Assembly: GCF_905171775.1 (NCBI RefSeq)
Contig: NC_053499.1
Span: forward strand, 141,133,922 to 141,197,921
DNA length: 64,000 nt
Source of the DNA: Rana temporaria
Lineage: Eukaryota > Chordata > Amphibia > Anura > Ranidae
Reading direction: 5' to 3'
Of this stretch, positions 32,493 through 43,134 are shown piece after piece. A model generated the notes under the pieces. The model saw only the letters and a program-made list of their open reading frames with translations. It searched no databases and was not told the origin of the DNA. The translations under genes and the position numbers were made by a program. The stretch's first letter is position 1. The number at the start of each line of letters is the position of its first letter.

Positions 32493-32877
32493 GTTCCTGA
32501 CACCCAGCCGCTCCTCAGTATCCCCTGCCAAGAGTTTCTCCAATAGCCGCTGTAGGCTCTGCACCTCCCCCCCTCTCCACCGTTCTCACACACATGGGCT
32601 GCCCGCACCAGAGGGATCATGGGGGACAGGCTGCACCACAACAGTCCCTGGGGGGGGGAGGAGGGCAACACGGCACACTTGGGGGGGCACAGTAATGAAT
32701 AGTGCCCCCCTAAATGTTGCACCCGGGGCAAGAGTACCAGATGCCCCCATGCCCCCATGCCAGTCCAATCTGGGGACAAACCAGGGGACAGACTGGCTCT
32801 GGGGACAATGTCCTCAATCTGGGGACTGTCCCCGAAAACCGGGGATGTCTGGTCACCCTAGTGTAGCTGGTACCCCC

Positions 32878-33030
32878 TGTAAGACAGTGACCCTATTCAA
32901 AGTGCCTAGTGTAGCTCAGAAGAACCCCAAGCCTCTCATGTGACCCTTGCTTGGCAACCAACAAGAAGGGAAACATGGAGGACGTGAGGACCACCACACC
33001 CCACCTACTAACCCCCCCCCCCCCGGCATG
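32878..33030. repeat. Unnamed dispersed repeat (also at 14.5 kb)
   Basis: GTAAGACAGTGACCCTATTC through AGGAAACATGGAGGACGTG-like text parallels 14528-14630. A C-rich run near 33010-33024 follows. Confidence 0.6.
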
Positions 33031-34040
33031 CAGAGATCAGTAACAAAAAATATTGTCAAAAACTGTTTCTAAAATAAACAAAATTATGAATATGCGGGAA
33101 GGATTGTGTGGGGGTTTGATTATGCTTGGGCATGGACTTTAGGGGGAAATTAGCAATCCATTGAAACACTTGTTTTAGGTTTAATATCTGGACAATGGTT
33201 TTCCTTCTTTTTTTTTAATGGTTGAATCATTAGTCAGCTTGCTGTTTGTCAGCAATTTAGGGGTTAATATAGAAATAAGCAAAAATAAGGGGCTTTGAAA
33301 TGAGTGTGATTTTCTTGCACGGTATTGTCATGTTAATTGCACCTCTTTGCATGAAAGCTTCAAACCGTCAGCGACCATTGTTCAAAAAAATAAATAAACT
33401 CAAGACTAAAAAAAAAAAATCCTTCCTATTCATGCCGTGGTTAATGTTATGCATTTTCCTTGCAGGTGAATCACAGCAAGCAAGAGAGAAGAACATTGTG
33501 CAACATAAAAAGGCGTCTGTCAGGAATCAAGACTGGACTCAACTTCATCAGCACTCTGCCATCGTTAGGTTTGTTGGCCTTTCACAATCTCGCAGTGTGA
33601 GTTGGCTCTCATTGGAGAAACATCATTATTTTAATGGGCACTATGAACGAGGGGAACAACAAAATGTACAGTCCTATTATGCAGTTTGGTTTGTATTCAA
33701 GAGATGATTCAAGGCAAAAAAGCAATGTGCAAAGTCCTATTATCTGCCGCAACTGATCGCTAATCGTGTTTTTATTGATCAGGCTAAATGATAACCTATG
33801 CTTCATGAATTATTGAAAGGAAGCATCTGATTGGCTGTTAGAGCAGGGGCATTTATGAAATTAGTGGGCCTGTATGCGGATCATAAGCTGGGCCCTACAC
33901 AAAGAGGAAAAGAAAATGCAGTGCACGTAGCGTACGGAGGTGAAAAATGGAAATGTAGTAGTATGGAATAGGGAATGTACAGTGCAGTATACAGAATGAG
34001 GGAGAAATTATTTCAAGTTTGACCCTCCCCCCCATTAAGG
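33031..34040. other. Unique AT-rich sequence
   Basis: No transposon ends. An octamer-like ATTTGCAT relative (CTTTGCATGAAAGC near 33343) and several ATTA cores occur. The frame at 33300-33707 has no recognisable domain. Possibly regulatory, unproven. Confidence 0.35.
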
Positions 34041-34049
34041 AGTTCAGGA

Positions 34050-34248
34050 GTGCGCTTCATACAAAGTGCAGAGTTCAGGAGTGAGCTATATAGAGAATGC
34101 AGAGTTCAGGAGTGAGCTATATGCAGAATGAAGAGTGCAGGGGCGTGCTATATAAAGAGTGCAGAGTTCAGGGGAGCACTGTGTACAGGGTGCAGAGTTA
34201 AGGAGTGTGCTGTGTACAGAGTGCAGAGGTCAGGAGTGCGCTATGTAC
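34050..34248. repeat. About 30-bp minisatellite, left half
   Basis: Units GTGCAGAGTTCAGGAGTG followed by CGCTATGTACAGA recur. The same unit continues at 35280, showing that two transposons split one array. Confidence 0.9.
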
Positions 34249-34251
34249 TTA

Positions 34252-34917
34252 GGGCCAGATTCACGTACAGCGGGCGCAAGTTTACGTAACCGGTTTACGT
34301 TACACCGCCGCAATTTTTCTGATTTAGTGCCGATCCACAAAGCACTTACCTGTAAATTTGCGGTGGTGTATCGTAAACAGGTCCGGCGCAAGGCAGTCCA
34401 ATTCAAATGGGGCGGGTACCATTTAAATTAGGCGCGCTCCCGTGCCGGACGTACTGCGCATGCTCCCGTCGCAAATTTCCCGACGTGCTTTGCACGAAAT
34501 TACGAAGCGCCGACGTTTTGTGAATCGCGACGTGAAAAAAGATTTACGCGGGGAAAAATAAAAGATTTTAAAAAAATTCAAAAGCGACGCGGGAAAGACA
34601 GGCATACTTTAACATGGTGGAGTACTTTTACACCATGTTAAAGGTGCCCCATCTTTGCGACAGAAATCTAACACTCGCGACGACGTAACGACGGGAAAAA
34701 GCTTCGTGGATCGCCGTAACTCCTAATTTGCATACCCGACGCTGGTTTACGACGCAAACTCCCCCCAGCGGCTGCCGCGGTACTGCATCCTAAGATCCGA
34801 CAGTGTAAAACAATTACACCTGTCGGATCTTAGGGATATCTATGCGCATAGATAGAAACAGGGATACGACGGCGTATCAGGAGAAACGCCATCGTATCCC
34901 TTTTGTGAATCTGGCCC
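34252..34917. mobile_element. GGGCC-type DNA transposon within the minisatellite
   Basis: GGGCCAGATTCACGTACAGC and TTGTGAATCTGGCCC are inverted termini. TTA precedes and ATA follows, so the TSD is imperfect. Internal GATCCGACAGTGTAA and TTACACCTGTCGGATC pair, as in copy 1. Confidence 0.85.
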
Positions 34918-35279
34918 ATAGCTCCCAACTGTCCCTGATTTCGAGGGACTGTCTCTGATTTGGAGCAATGTCCCTCTGTCACTCATTCTCCTCCTTTGTC
35001 CCTCATTTTGGTCTGATCACCATAGTTGTACTTTTTATCTATCAAAAAGTGTTTTCCAGCCCTAAACCTTTCATGCGATTTCTAAATCGCTGCATTTGTA
35101 AATTCCAAAAGCCAATATAAAGGAATAGTAGTGATTAAAAAAAGCACTTGTGGGTTTAACCAATCTTGTTTTTTGTACAATTCTCCTTTAAAGGGGCGTG
35201 GCACAGGATTTGTCCTGTGCCTGCATATTTTTGCAGACAGGTGTCCCTCATTCCCATTTCAAAAAGTTGGGAGGTATGT
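34918..35279. mobile_element. MITE with CATAGCTCCCAACTGT / AGTTGGGAGGTATG ends
   Basis: Inverted termini enclose TGTCCCTGATTTCGAGGGAC words, a common amphibian-type repeat by appearance. It abuts the GGGCC element directly. A partial copy starts near 38041. Superfamily unassigned, possibly hAT. Confidence 0.7.
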
Positions 35280-35510
35280 ATGTATAGGGTGCAGAGTTCA
35301 GGAGTGCACTGTCTACAGAGTGCAGAGTTCAGGGATCTGCTATGTATAGAGTGCAGAGTTTAGGAGTGCACTTTGTACAGAGTGCAGAGTTCAGGGGTCT
35401 GCTATGTATAGAGTGCATAGTTTAGGAGTGCACTGTGTACAGAGAGCAGAGTTCAGGGGTCTGCTATGTACAGAGTTCAGGAGTGCGCTATGTACAGAGT
35501 GCAGATCCAC
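35280..35510. repeat. About 30-bp minisatellite, right half
   Basis: GTGCAGAGTTCAGGAGTGCA units continue the array interrupted at 34248. Repetitive frames near 35404-35712 come from it. Confidence 0.9.
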
Positions 35511-35960
35511 CTCAGGCATGTATCAGGCATTGTGTGTTGGTATGGTGGGGTTGCACCATCAAAGGGGTTGGTTGAGCACTTGGTGGGGTGCAAGGTTCTT
35601 TTTGAGGTCATGTGGGCACCTAAAAAGGCATGCTTTAGGGACCCGTCTGAGGTACGGCTCCCAGTTGGTATATGGGTACCTGCTAGTTGTCTCTGAGTCT
35701 GAGGTTTCATGACTGGAGGCCTGAGAAGTGACTAGCAAGTACAGTTCTGGGTTATGCCTATTGGACCTTGTGCCCAATTTTTGTGATAAAACTGGATGTT
35801 ATATTAAAAGGTTATTATGTTAATTATTATGTTAATGTTATTATTTGATATTTATATATTTGGTTAATAAATTGGCTGCTATAGCCAATTCACTTAATTT
35901 AAGTGTTGTGTGGTCATTAGAGGGAGGGATGGGGTTATTGGATAGCAAGCACAAGCCATA
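35511..35960 (+). mobile_element. Retroelement-like 3' terminal segment
   Basis: It ends with GGTTAATAAATTGGCTGCTA followed by GCCAATTC, the same layout as 41815-41850 (GGTTAATAAAAAGGCTGCTA then GGCCATTT): AATAAA beside a GGC/GCC hairpin. No coding domain is left. Confidence 0.4.
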
Positions 35961-36626
35961 GTTAATACTATAGTCATGAATGCCACAGATTTGAAATGAC
36001 CTTAACATGTTAAATTGTTAATGACATTTTAGTGATTGGATTTTAATCTACCTAATCTGCACATTGTTTTTTTATTTTAATTTTCAGCATATCACAATAA
36101 TCACATAATGTATATTTTGACATAACAGATGGAGTCTAAATAATGGAGAGTCGTTAATTGCCTAGAGCAGCGTGATCGCTGCCTATAGCCCTCTGTACCA
36201 CTGTGAGATCTGTATAGCACATTGCCTTTAGATGGTCATAATGTGCATACAAAAGAATAGACACAACTTCAGAATGACTACAAGTGTTATACAAAAAGTA
36301 CAGACAGGTTAGCTGTAAAACCCAGCGGACAAAGGCCCGACAGATGCTGGCTGTTATATGACAAAATAATACAGTTAAGACTTCCTGTAAATATTAATAC
36401 AAAAGGCAAATCGCACCATGCCATATAACATGCAAAGAAAAGTGAAACGCTAATGTTAAACTTGTCATTTCTGTACAGTAAAAAACTAAAATCTGACAAA
36501 ATAAAAGCATGAAAAGAGCGTTTGACTGACTAGCTATGTTTAAATAGTTTAGAAATTCTGAAAGGGAATTTAACTTTCAATGAAGATTTTTTTATTTTTG
36601 TGTAGATGCTAGATGTTACCTTCAAA
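35961..36626. other. Unique AT-rich island, candidate regulatory sequence
   Basis: Balanced, non-repetitive sequence with TTAATTGCC, ATTACATT-like and CATGCAAAG-type words between transposons. No coding capacity. A conserved non-coding element is possible but untested. Confidence 0.4.
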
Positions 36627-36629
36627 TAA

Positions 36630-37360
36630 GGGCCAGATTCTCGTAGATCGGCGTATTTTTGTGCGGGCGTAACGTATCCTATTTACGTTACGCCTCCGCA
36701 ACTTAGACGGGCAAGTGCTGTATTCTCAAAGCACTTGCTCCGTAAGTTGCGGCGGCGTAGCGTAAATAGGCCGGCGTAAGCCCGCCTAATTCAAATTTGG
36801 AACAGGGGGGCGTGTTTTATGTAAATAACTTGTGACCCGACATGATTGACGTCCGTGGAATATCCCAGTGTGCATTGCTCCAAAGTACGCCGCAAGGGCG
36901 TATTGGTTTAGACGTGAACGTAAATGACGTCCAGCCCCATTCACGGACGACTTACGCGAACGACGTAAAATATTCAAAATTCTACGCGGGAACGACGTCC
37001 ATACTTAACATTGGTACGCCGCATGTACGCCACCATATAGCAGGGGTAACTTTTCGCTGGGAAAAGCCTAACGTAAACGGCGTATCTGTACTGCGTCGGC
37101 CGGGCGTACGTTCGTGAATTCGCGTATCTAGCTGATTTACATATTTCTAGGCGTAAATCAGCGTACACGCCCCTAGCGGCCAGCGTAAATATGCAGTTAA
37201 GATCCGACGGTCGGATCTAATAGAAATCTATGCATAACTGATTCTAAGAATCAAGCGCATAGATACGACGGCTCAGACTCATAGATACGACGGCTCAGAC
37301 TCAGAGATACGACGGCGTATCTGGAGATACGCCGTCGCATCTTCTTTGAGAATCTGGGCC
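36630..37360. mobile_element. GGGCC-type DNA transposon, copy at 36.6 kb
   Basis: GGGCCAGATTCTCGTAGATC and TTTGAGAATCTGGGCC are inverted termini. TAA precedes and AAA follows. A local triplication of GATACGACGGCTCAGACTCA lies near 37261-37320. Frames on both strands are artefacts of CpG-rich text. Confidence 0.87.
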
Positions 37361-37462
37361 AAAGTATCTCTCGGGGTCACCAACAGAAGATCCCTACGCC
37401 ATAGGTCTGAGCTCTTCTGGCCTTGATGAATTCTACCAAGCAATGCAAGAGAAACGGTCTAA

Positions 37463-37916
37463 TGCCGCGTACACACAACCGTTATTCATGTCATGGGAAA
37501 AAACAACGTTTTTCTTGATTCCTCTCAAGCCTGCATTGCCTACACACGTTCGTGAAAAAAAAAATGCTCGAGCAAAGCGCGGTGACGTACAACACGTACG
37601 ACGGCACTATAAAGGGGAAGTTCCATTCGAATGGCGCCACCCTTTGGGCTGCTTATGCTAATTTCCCCATCTCATAACTTGCTTCTGAGCATGCACGTTT
37701 TTTTCCCCTCGTTAAAGCGTACACACGACCTTTTTTCACAACATGAAAAACGACAACGTGAAAAACTACGAGAAAAAATAGAGCGGGTTCTAAATTTTTA
37801 ACTGCCATTTTTCTCATAGAGAAAAATGCTCTGGAGCCTACACACGACCGTTTTTCACAACCAATTAAAAAAAATATATTTTTCTCGTCATTAAAAACGG
37901 TCCTGTGTACGCGGCA
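37463..37916. mobile_element. TWA-type foldback MITE, clean TAA TSD
   Basis: TGCCGCGTACACACAACCG and GTCCTGTGTACGCGGCA are inverted termini. TAA occurs at 37460-37462 and 37917-37919. It shares AAAGGGGAAGTTCCATT and CTTGCTTCTGAGCATGC with the 21.2- and 54.7-kb copies. Confidence 0.9.
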
Positions 37917-38040
37917 TAAGGTAGATTCTGGAGGTATGAGGAAGATTCCTGATGGATGTGGCGGGTGGGTATGGTTAAAAGCAGAAATTGTGGCGAATAA
38001 GACCATGAAACTAGCACTCAACTGAAGGGATCTCACAACA

Positions 38041-39025
38041 ACATGCCTCTCAACTGTTCCTCATTTGAAGGACCTGTCCCTCCTTTGAAGTACCGTAGCA
38101 CTCCTTCTGTCCCTCTTTTCTACTCAATTGTCCCTCTTTTTGGTATGATGTATAGACTTCTATAAAAAAAAGTACTATTTAACTGCCAAAGTGTTATCAT
38201 GTGCTAAACCTTTCACCCAATCTCTAAAGCCTCGTACACACGGTACGATTGTTGGCCAACCAAGCGTCTGATTTTTGTCAAAAGGGCATGTGCCAGGATC
38301 TTGTCTTGCCATTAGCGTTACACAATTGCCGTGCCGCAAACACAACCGTAGTGACGTACTACGGGGAATTTCAGCCCTTGAGCGCCACCCTTTGGGCCCC
38401 TACTGCTAATTTTGTGTTTGGTGAGCATTGATTCCGAGAATGCGTGTTTGTACTTTCAACTTTTGTGTGATGGATTTGTGTACTGACCATACGAAAATCT
38501 GACGTGGAGCCGAAAATTTACTAGCCTGTCATCCATCATTTGTTGGCCGAAAATTGGAAAACAATTGTCTAAAGGAGCGTACTAAAGGTAAGAATTTAGG
38601 ACAACAGTCTGTCAACAGACAATCCCCTTCCAACAATCAAACCGTGTGTATGAGGCTTTAGTATTTCATTTGTTATTTGTAAATCCAATATAAAGCTGGC
38701 TTTATGTCTATGTGCTGTGGTTATACAAGGTAAAATGCTAATTGGGTTAAGAGACGGTCTGGTGCCACTCATATACAATGGCACCCAATGCACAAGTGCA
38801 ATGTGTATATGCCATGTGTTATAAGTGCCACATTAAAAAAAACATGCTGAAATTGGCATTTTTGCTGTGGGTTGGCAGTCACCAATAAATAGACTAGCTT
38901 AATGCAATGCATGTGAAAACATGCAATACCACTTGTAAACACATGTACTGTAACAATTTAGATTTTAAAGGGGCCTTAAGGATATGTGGTGGTTAAAAAA
39001 AATCACTTGTAGGTTAACTAATATT
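38041..39025. mobile_element. Partial MITE (CATRCCTCYCAACT type) split by a TWA MITE
   Basis: ACATGCCTCTCAACTGTTCC with TGTCCCTC words matches the 34918 element. Text after the insertion (AAAATCACTTGTAGGTTAAC near 39000) matches 35140-35165. The right end is lost at a new repeat starting near 39030. Confidence 0.6.
38228..38657. mobile_element. TWA-type foldback MITE, copy 9
   Basis: AGCCTCGTACACACGGTACG and CCGTGTGTATGAGGCT are inverted termini between TAA and TTA. Interior GTTGGCC/GGCCAAC words pair. Confidence 0.87.
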
Positions 39026-39029
39026 TTTT

Positions 39030-40190
39030 TACAGTAAAACCTTGGTTTGCGAGCAGAATTTGTTCCATAAACTTGCTTGTAATCCAAAGCAAAGTGGGGA
39101 TGGAGTCCTCCTCGGTTGGTCTGGTGTTAGTCTGGACCACCGGGTGATAAGTTGGTGGGTCTGTGGTCAGTTAGTGTCCTCAAGGCGATTTTGGCGGCTG
39201 GGTACAAATGCTAACTACAAGGTACCTGTAACCACCAACAGGACCCGATCCATTCCATTTCCCAGAATAACCGAGACACACAGCTCTGGGTTCTGGTTTC
39301 AAATGAATGACATCTTTATTGGTACGCTCTCAGGGTTTTATACAGTTCAAGCATGAAAGGAACAAAGAGACTCTCCACCCCCAACATCACACACTGGGGG
39401 GGCTTCAATATACCTTCAGATGGGCTAATTGCTAAACATTCCAGACATTTCGGCGCCAGTCTATAATTAACATGACCTAATCACTACACCTGAGAAGTCA
39501 CATTCCTTTATTAATAGAATTCAAACAAAACACCATCACACAATGATTTCCCCTCAATCCACATCTTTAGACAGACGGTCTGTCTCCGACAGAAAGGTAT
39601 TCACACCTGATCATCAATAGGCTTTCAACAGTGTTATCACACAATGAAAGGCCTTTCAGGAGCCAGCCCCATTTAACAACTCAATGGCCTGGGCTACGCA
39701 TTGAAAGAGTCATAAATAAACCAACACTTTGCAATATCTCAAGATCCTGTAATATGAGCTATCAGTAATGTCCCCTGTCCTGTAATTTAGGATATCATTT
39801 CTCAGTCACCCTATGGCCCTATTGGACATAAGGTGACCCTAGACATAAGACTCCTTGGTGACGCCGGTACAGGAGTACCCCTCATCCTTCCAAAGTCTCT
39901 GTTTGTCATGGGTCATTCCGTTACAGTGCCACAGGCTCAAAAAGTGAGAATGATGTCGTCAGGGGCCGACAACCAAGTAGTGTTAAAACTGGTATATTAA
40001 AGTGTTAAATTATTAAAATATTTGATTAATGGTTATATATAAATTTTTATATATACTTTATTTTGTTGTTGTTAAATAAAAGGTCGAACAGGCCATTTAA
40101 ATCCAGCTGGTGTCAGTGTTTTCCTTTATATTAAGCTAAGGGTATATACATGTGTGGTTGGGCGCAGTAAGGTATCTGACTGCCCTAGTC
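39030..40190 (+). mobile_element. Retroelement-like segment (copy of 22.3-23.1 kb) with nested LTR
   Basis: It starts with a CAGTAAAACCTTGGTTTGCGAG DNA-transposon-like end at 39030. From 39095 it parallels 22330-22420, and at 40070-40190 it parallels 23000-23125, including AATAAAAGGTCGAACAGGCC. The middle is interrupted by a solo LTR (39227-39925). Confidence 0.5.
39227..39925 (-). mobile_element. Solo LTR with 5-bp near-TSD
   Basis: TGTAACCACCAAC at the left and CATTCCGTTACA at the right give TG...CA limits with TGTAAC/GTTACA inversion. Flanks GTACC (39222-39226) and GTGCC (39926-39930) differ at one base. The minus strand carries an AATAAAG signal near 39318, suggesting minus orientation. 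No internal genes. Confidence 0.7.
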
Positions 40191-40204
40191 ATGTAACTGT
40201 ACTG

Positions 40205-40275
40205 TCTTTCTGATGTTATAAAGCGCTGCACAAACTGTTGGCGCTATATAAATCCTGTATAATAATAATAATAAT
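40205..40275 (+). mobile_element. Retroposon 3' tail (GCGCTATATAAATC + TAA repeats)
   Basis: TAAAGCGCTGCACAAACTGT followed by GGCGCTATATAAATCCTG and an (ATA)n tail is the common 3' end of vertebrate LINE/SINE copies. The 5' part is absent. Confidence 0.65.
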
Positions 40276-41214
40276 TTAGGCACCCATTAAACAGGCATGG
40301 TGGACCATTTTCACCATCAGAGAAACCCGCACTGAAAAATGCCATGCAACCATCGATCGGAGTGTATGCAGAAGCGACTTGCTGCAAAGAGACAATCAGC
40401 AGTACTAAGATGTAAAAAATTATGAACAAAAGTAAAAAAAAAAAAAAATGATTAAAAGGAAATAGTTTATGATGTGCTCTGCACAAGCAATCTAATTGCA
40501 ATTCAGCTAAGGTTTACATCTACTTTAAACTCTACACTGCCTGGTTATCCTTTGAAATGCCCATAATAGTCACATCTTTGCCAGATATTGTAGTATGAAT
40601 GACTGTATTACCGGGATTGGCAATAATCAGCTGTAGCCGTGGTTTACGAACCAAATATTTATAGAACCTGGCTGACCCAGACACCCAAACCACTTCCAAT
40701 TTCATTAAATCTGAAGCCTTTAGGCTGTCTGCAAAATGTTCCTATTAACACAAAACAAATTAAACTAATCTCCAAAACAGACATCCCTGAAACCAACAGA
40801 GATAGACAAAAAAAGTGTCCCCTTCCCTTCTCCGCAACCTCTCTCTCTTACAAGCCCGAATACGGTATTTGCTTTAAAAATCTCAGCGCACATAGAAAAA
40901 CAATAAAGTGTTTTGTATGCTGGGGAACTCCAAAGTGACTGACAGGCCAAAGGCTGAGTGTACACTATATGTGCAATCCAGAAAATTGGAACCTGCTGGC
41001 TTGCCAAAGCGTATTAATCGTAAACAGAGTTGTCTGGCGTTTGGCAACGTCTAATGTCTTTTATACAATGCCAGTAGCTGCAAACCACATCCTTCCCATT
41101 GCATAGACAAGCATGTTTTCCTTCTTTTTTTTTTACTTTTTTGTGGTTTGTTAATAATCCTTTGCATACTGACCATTGGGTTATTATTATAGCAACATTG
41201 TTACATTTGGCTCT
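40276..41214. other. Unassigned sequence
   Basis: No clear transposon termini. A poly-A run lies near 40433. Frames lack recognisable domains. Confidence 0.35.
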
Positions 41215-41949
41215 TTTAATAGTAGCGGGAGGCCAGGAACGGAAAGACAGAAAGGAACAAGTAGTGAAGTTCCGGGCATGACAAGGTGGAAAGGAGAGTC
41301 AACAAAGGGTTAAGTTGGGGAAAGTCTAAGGGGAGGATTCAGGAGAAAAAGTGTTGGAAGGGGGGAGGAGCTATACAAAAGGTGGAGGCAGGACTTCCGG
41401 GAGCAGTTGGGGAGAAAAGACAGAAGGATGTAGTTTCCCACCCACACTCCCTATTGTTTTGTTTTTGTGTGTTCTTTGTTTGAATGAATTTCGGGTCGTC
41501 ATGGCAGCGGTGTAACGGCGGTGTCTTTGGTCTTTGATGGTGGCAGAAAACAGATGTGATTGAAGTGGTGGGGGGCTCATCCGTGGTATGGGCCCCTCTG
41601 GGGTATTTCAGTGGAACGGTGTCTGCTGGAATACGGTATTGGTTGCACTGCGGGAAAGGGGTTGTCTCCGAGCTGGTGATACGTCTGGAGGCCTTGAATG
41701 GGAAAAGGTCCCGCAGTGTAGTGATGGAAAATGTGAAGTTCGGTGTGCCGTCAAAGACCAATAGGCTGTGTGTTTAAAAGTTGTCATTGCAAAAGGTTAT
41801 TTGGAAATTATTAAAATATTTTGGTTAATAAAAAGGCTGCTATGGCCATTTATACTCCAAACTCTTTTCTGGTCTTATCATTGGATGGTGGTATGGGAAT
41901 GTGAGTGTGGGGAGTTTGTGGGGTTTAAGGGTGGTAAGAAAAGTTGGGG
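41215..41949 (+). mobile_element. Retroelement-like 3' segment hosting the PLE insertion
   Basis: G-rich sequence ends in GGTTAATAAAAAGGCTGCTA then GGCCATTTATACTCC, the same poly(A)-hairpin layout as near 35.87, 40.08 and 23.0 kb. The Penelope-like element inserted about 110 bp after this signal. Frames (41286-41777 and antisense) have no known motif. Confidence 0.4.
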
Positions 41950-41965
41950 ATATCTTGACTACTAT
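41950..41965 (+). repeat. Left target-site duplication of the PLE
   Basis: ATATCTTGACTACTAT is identical to 47361-47376. Bases on either side differ. PLE insertions typically create TSDs of several to a few dozen bp. A 12-bp near-repeat (TATCTTGACTAC) beside the right copy makes the exact limits uncertain by a few bases. Confidence 0.85.
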
Positions 41966-42060
41966 AAATAAAAAGTGATTCAGCGCTGGAAAATAAATAC
42001 AAATTAAACTAAATTGCAAGCCAGCACTGTAGATATAACTCAAGAATATCTCAAAGTGAA

Positions 42061-43111
42061 TATGTAGAAAAAATAGTGCAGCGCAAATAACACAATAAAT
42101 ACAATAATAAATCAATAAATCAATTTGGTAAAGTCCATAAAGTGCAAAGTGATAAAAGTGCTCCAAAAAATCAATGGTGATCAAAAGTGCAATAATCTTC
42201 AACAGATCCGTGACCCACAGGAAAGGGTTAACCTCCACCAAGAGTAAAGGGTGGCCTCTCACCTCAATACTTCGACCTGTGGCTAGGTCAAAAGGCAAGA
42301 AGCAAAATCTCCAGAGATAGGTAATCAGCTTTACATGGGTTCAATTCCAAAGAATCCACCAGATGGCACCAGCGGGCAATAAGCAAGGCAACACTCTCCC
42401 ATACAGCAATTACATGGACCGAAAAGGAGTAAGAAGGACAATTCTAAGTGCTAACTGCTTAAAACGTTTAATGAAATTTAAAAGCATAAGATAAAAAACT
42501 CACATAGTCCTGCACTCATAGACCGAGTGCAGGTATAACAGCAGTTACCGGAACGAACGTCCGGATCAATGTGCACAGCTTGTTGGGTCTCTGTGAGGCA
42601 AACGCGGATGACGTCGACGTAGCTCCTCCCCCTCGTACGCGTTACGTCCCAAAATGGGCGGGACTTCATCAGCGTGGGGCGGGGATCTCCGTGAACGTCC
42701 CGCAGCGCAATATATACCATGTGGTTGCCATAGCAACATTCACGGGGACTAATTAGCCAGCGCCATCTTGTGTCCACACAGCAGAGTACAAGATAGATAA
42801 AATATTTATTTAAGGGCCAAAAAGTTACAATACAATTAGCCTAAGGCTGGCGCCATCTAGTGTTTAAAGAAAAAAGCACCAGACAAAGGATAATAAATCC
42901 TAATGTACATCAGCCAGGCAATATAAAATTAAAAGCAAACAAATAAATAATATATAAATTAGACGTCAGCCGCCTTTACCTCTTCCAGACCTCAATTATC
43001 ACATGATCATCATCATAAGAACCAAGCAGTAATTAAATAATTCAATAAAAACATTTAAAATAAAATACAGATATATTATTAAAATTTATATATAAAAATA
43101 AAAAATATATA
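42061..43111 (-). repeat. PLE left inverted arm (3' of coding strand)
   Basis: It is the reverse complement of 46314-47360. It starts TATGTAGAAAAAATAGTGCA and ends in AT-rich AAAAATAAAAAATATAT next to the stop codon of the ORF. It contains a hammerhead-like motif at 42629-42679. The short minus-strand frames inside (42478-42777, 41840-42298) recur in the other arm because the DNA is duplicated; they show no known domain. Confidence 0.92.
42629..42679 (-). ncRNA. Hammerhead-ribozyme-like motif in the left arm
   Basis: On the minus strand CCCCACG, CTGATGA, stem II GTCCC/GGGAC with a 9-nt loop, then GTAACGCGTA and CGAGGGG follow in order. Stem I pairs CCCCACG with CGAGGGG apart from one A-A. 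GTA is an allowed cleavage triplet. The second core box reads GTAA instead of GAAA. Type-I minimal hammerheads with tiny stem III are established in PLEs; here it is in sense with the RT gene. Confidence 0.65.
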
Positions 43112-43134
43112 TATAAAAATCCCCAATAAATTTC

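Larger units (their letters stand above)
31626..32860. mobile_element. hAT-type element with exact 8-bp TSD, multiply nested
   Basis: TAAGGTGGCCAGATTT and ATGTCTGGTCACCCTA are inverted termini. GTGTAGCT is repeated exactly at 31618-31625 and 32861-32868. The same end type bounds 53788-54142. Inside are a second hAT-like start (CAGTGGTGTAGTGTGGG at 31728), a foldback (31836-32233) and a tandem array. No transposase. Confidence 0.88.
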
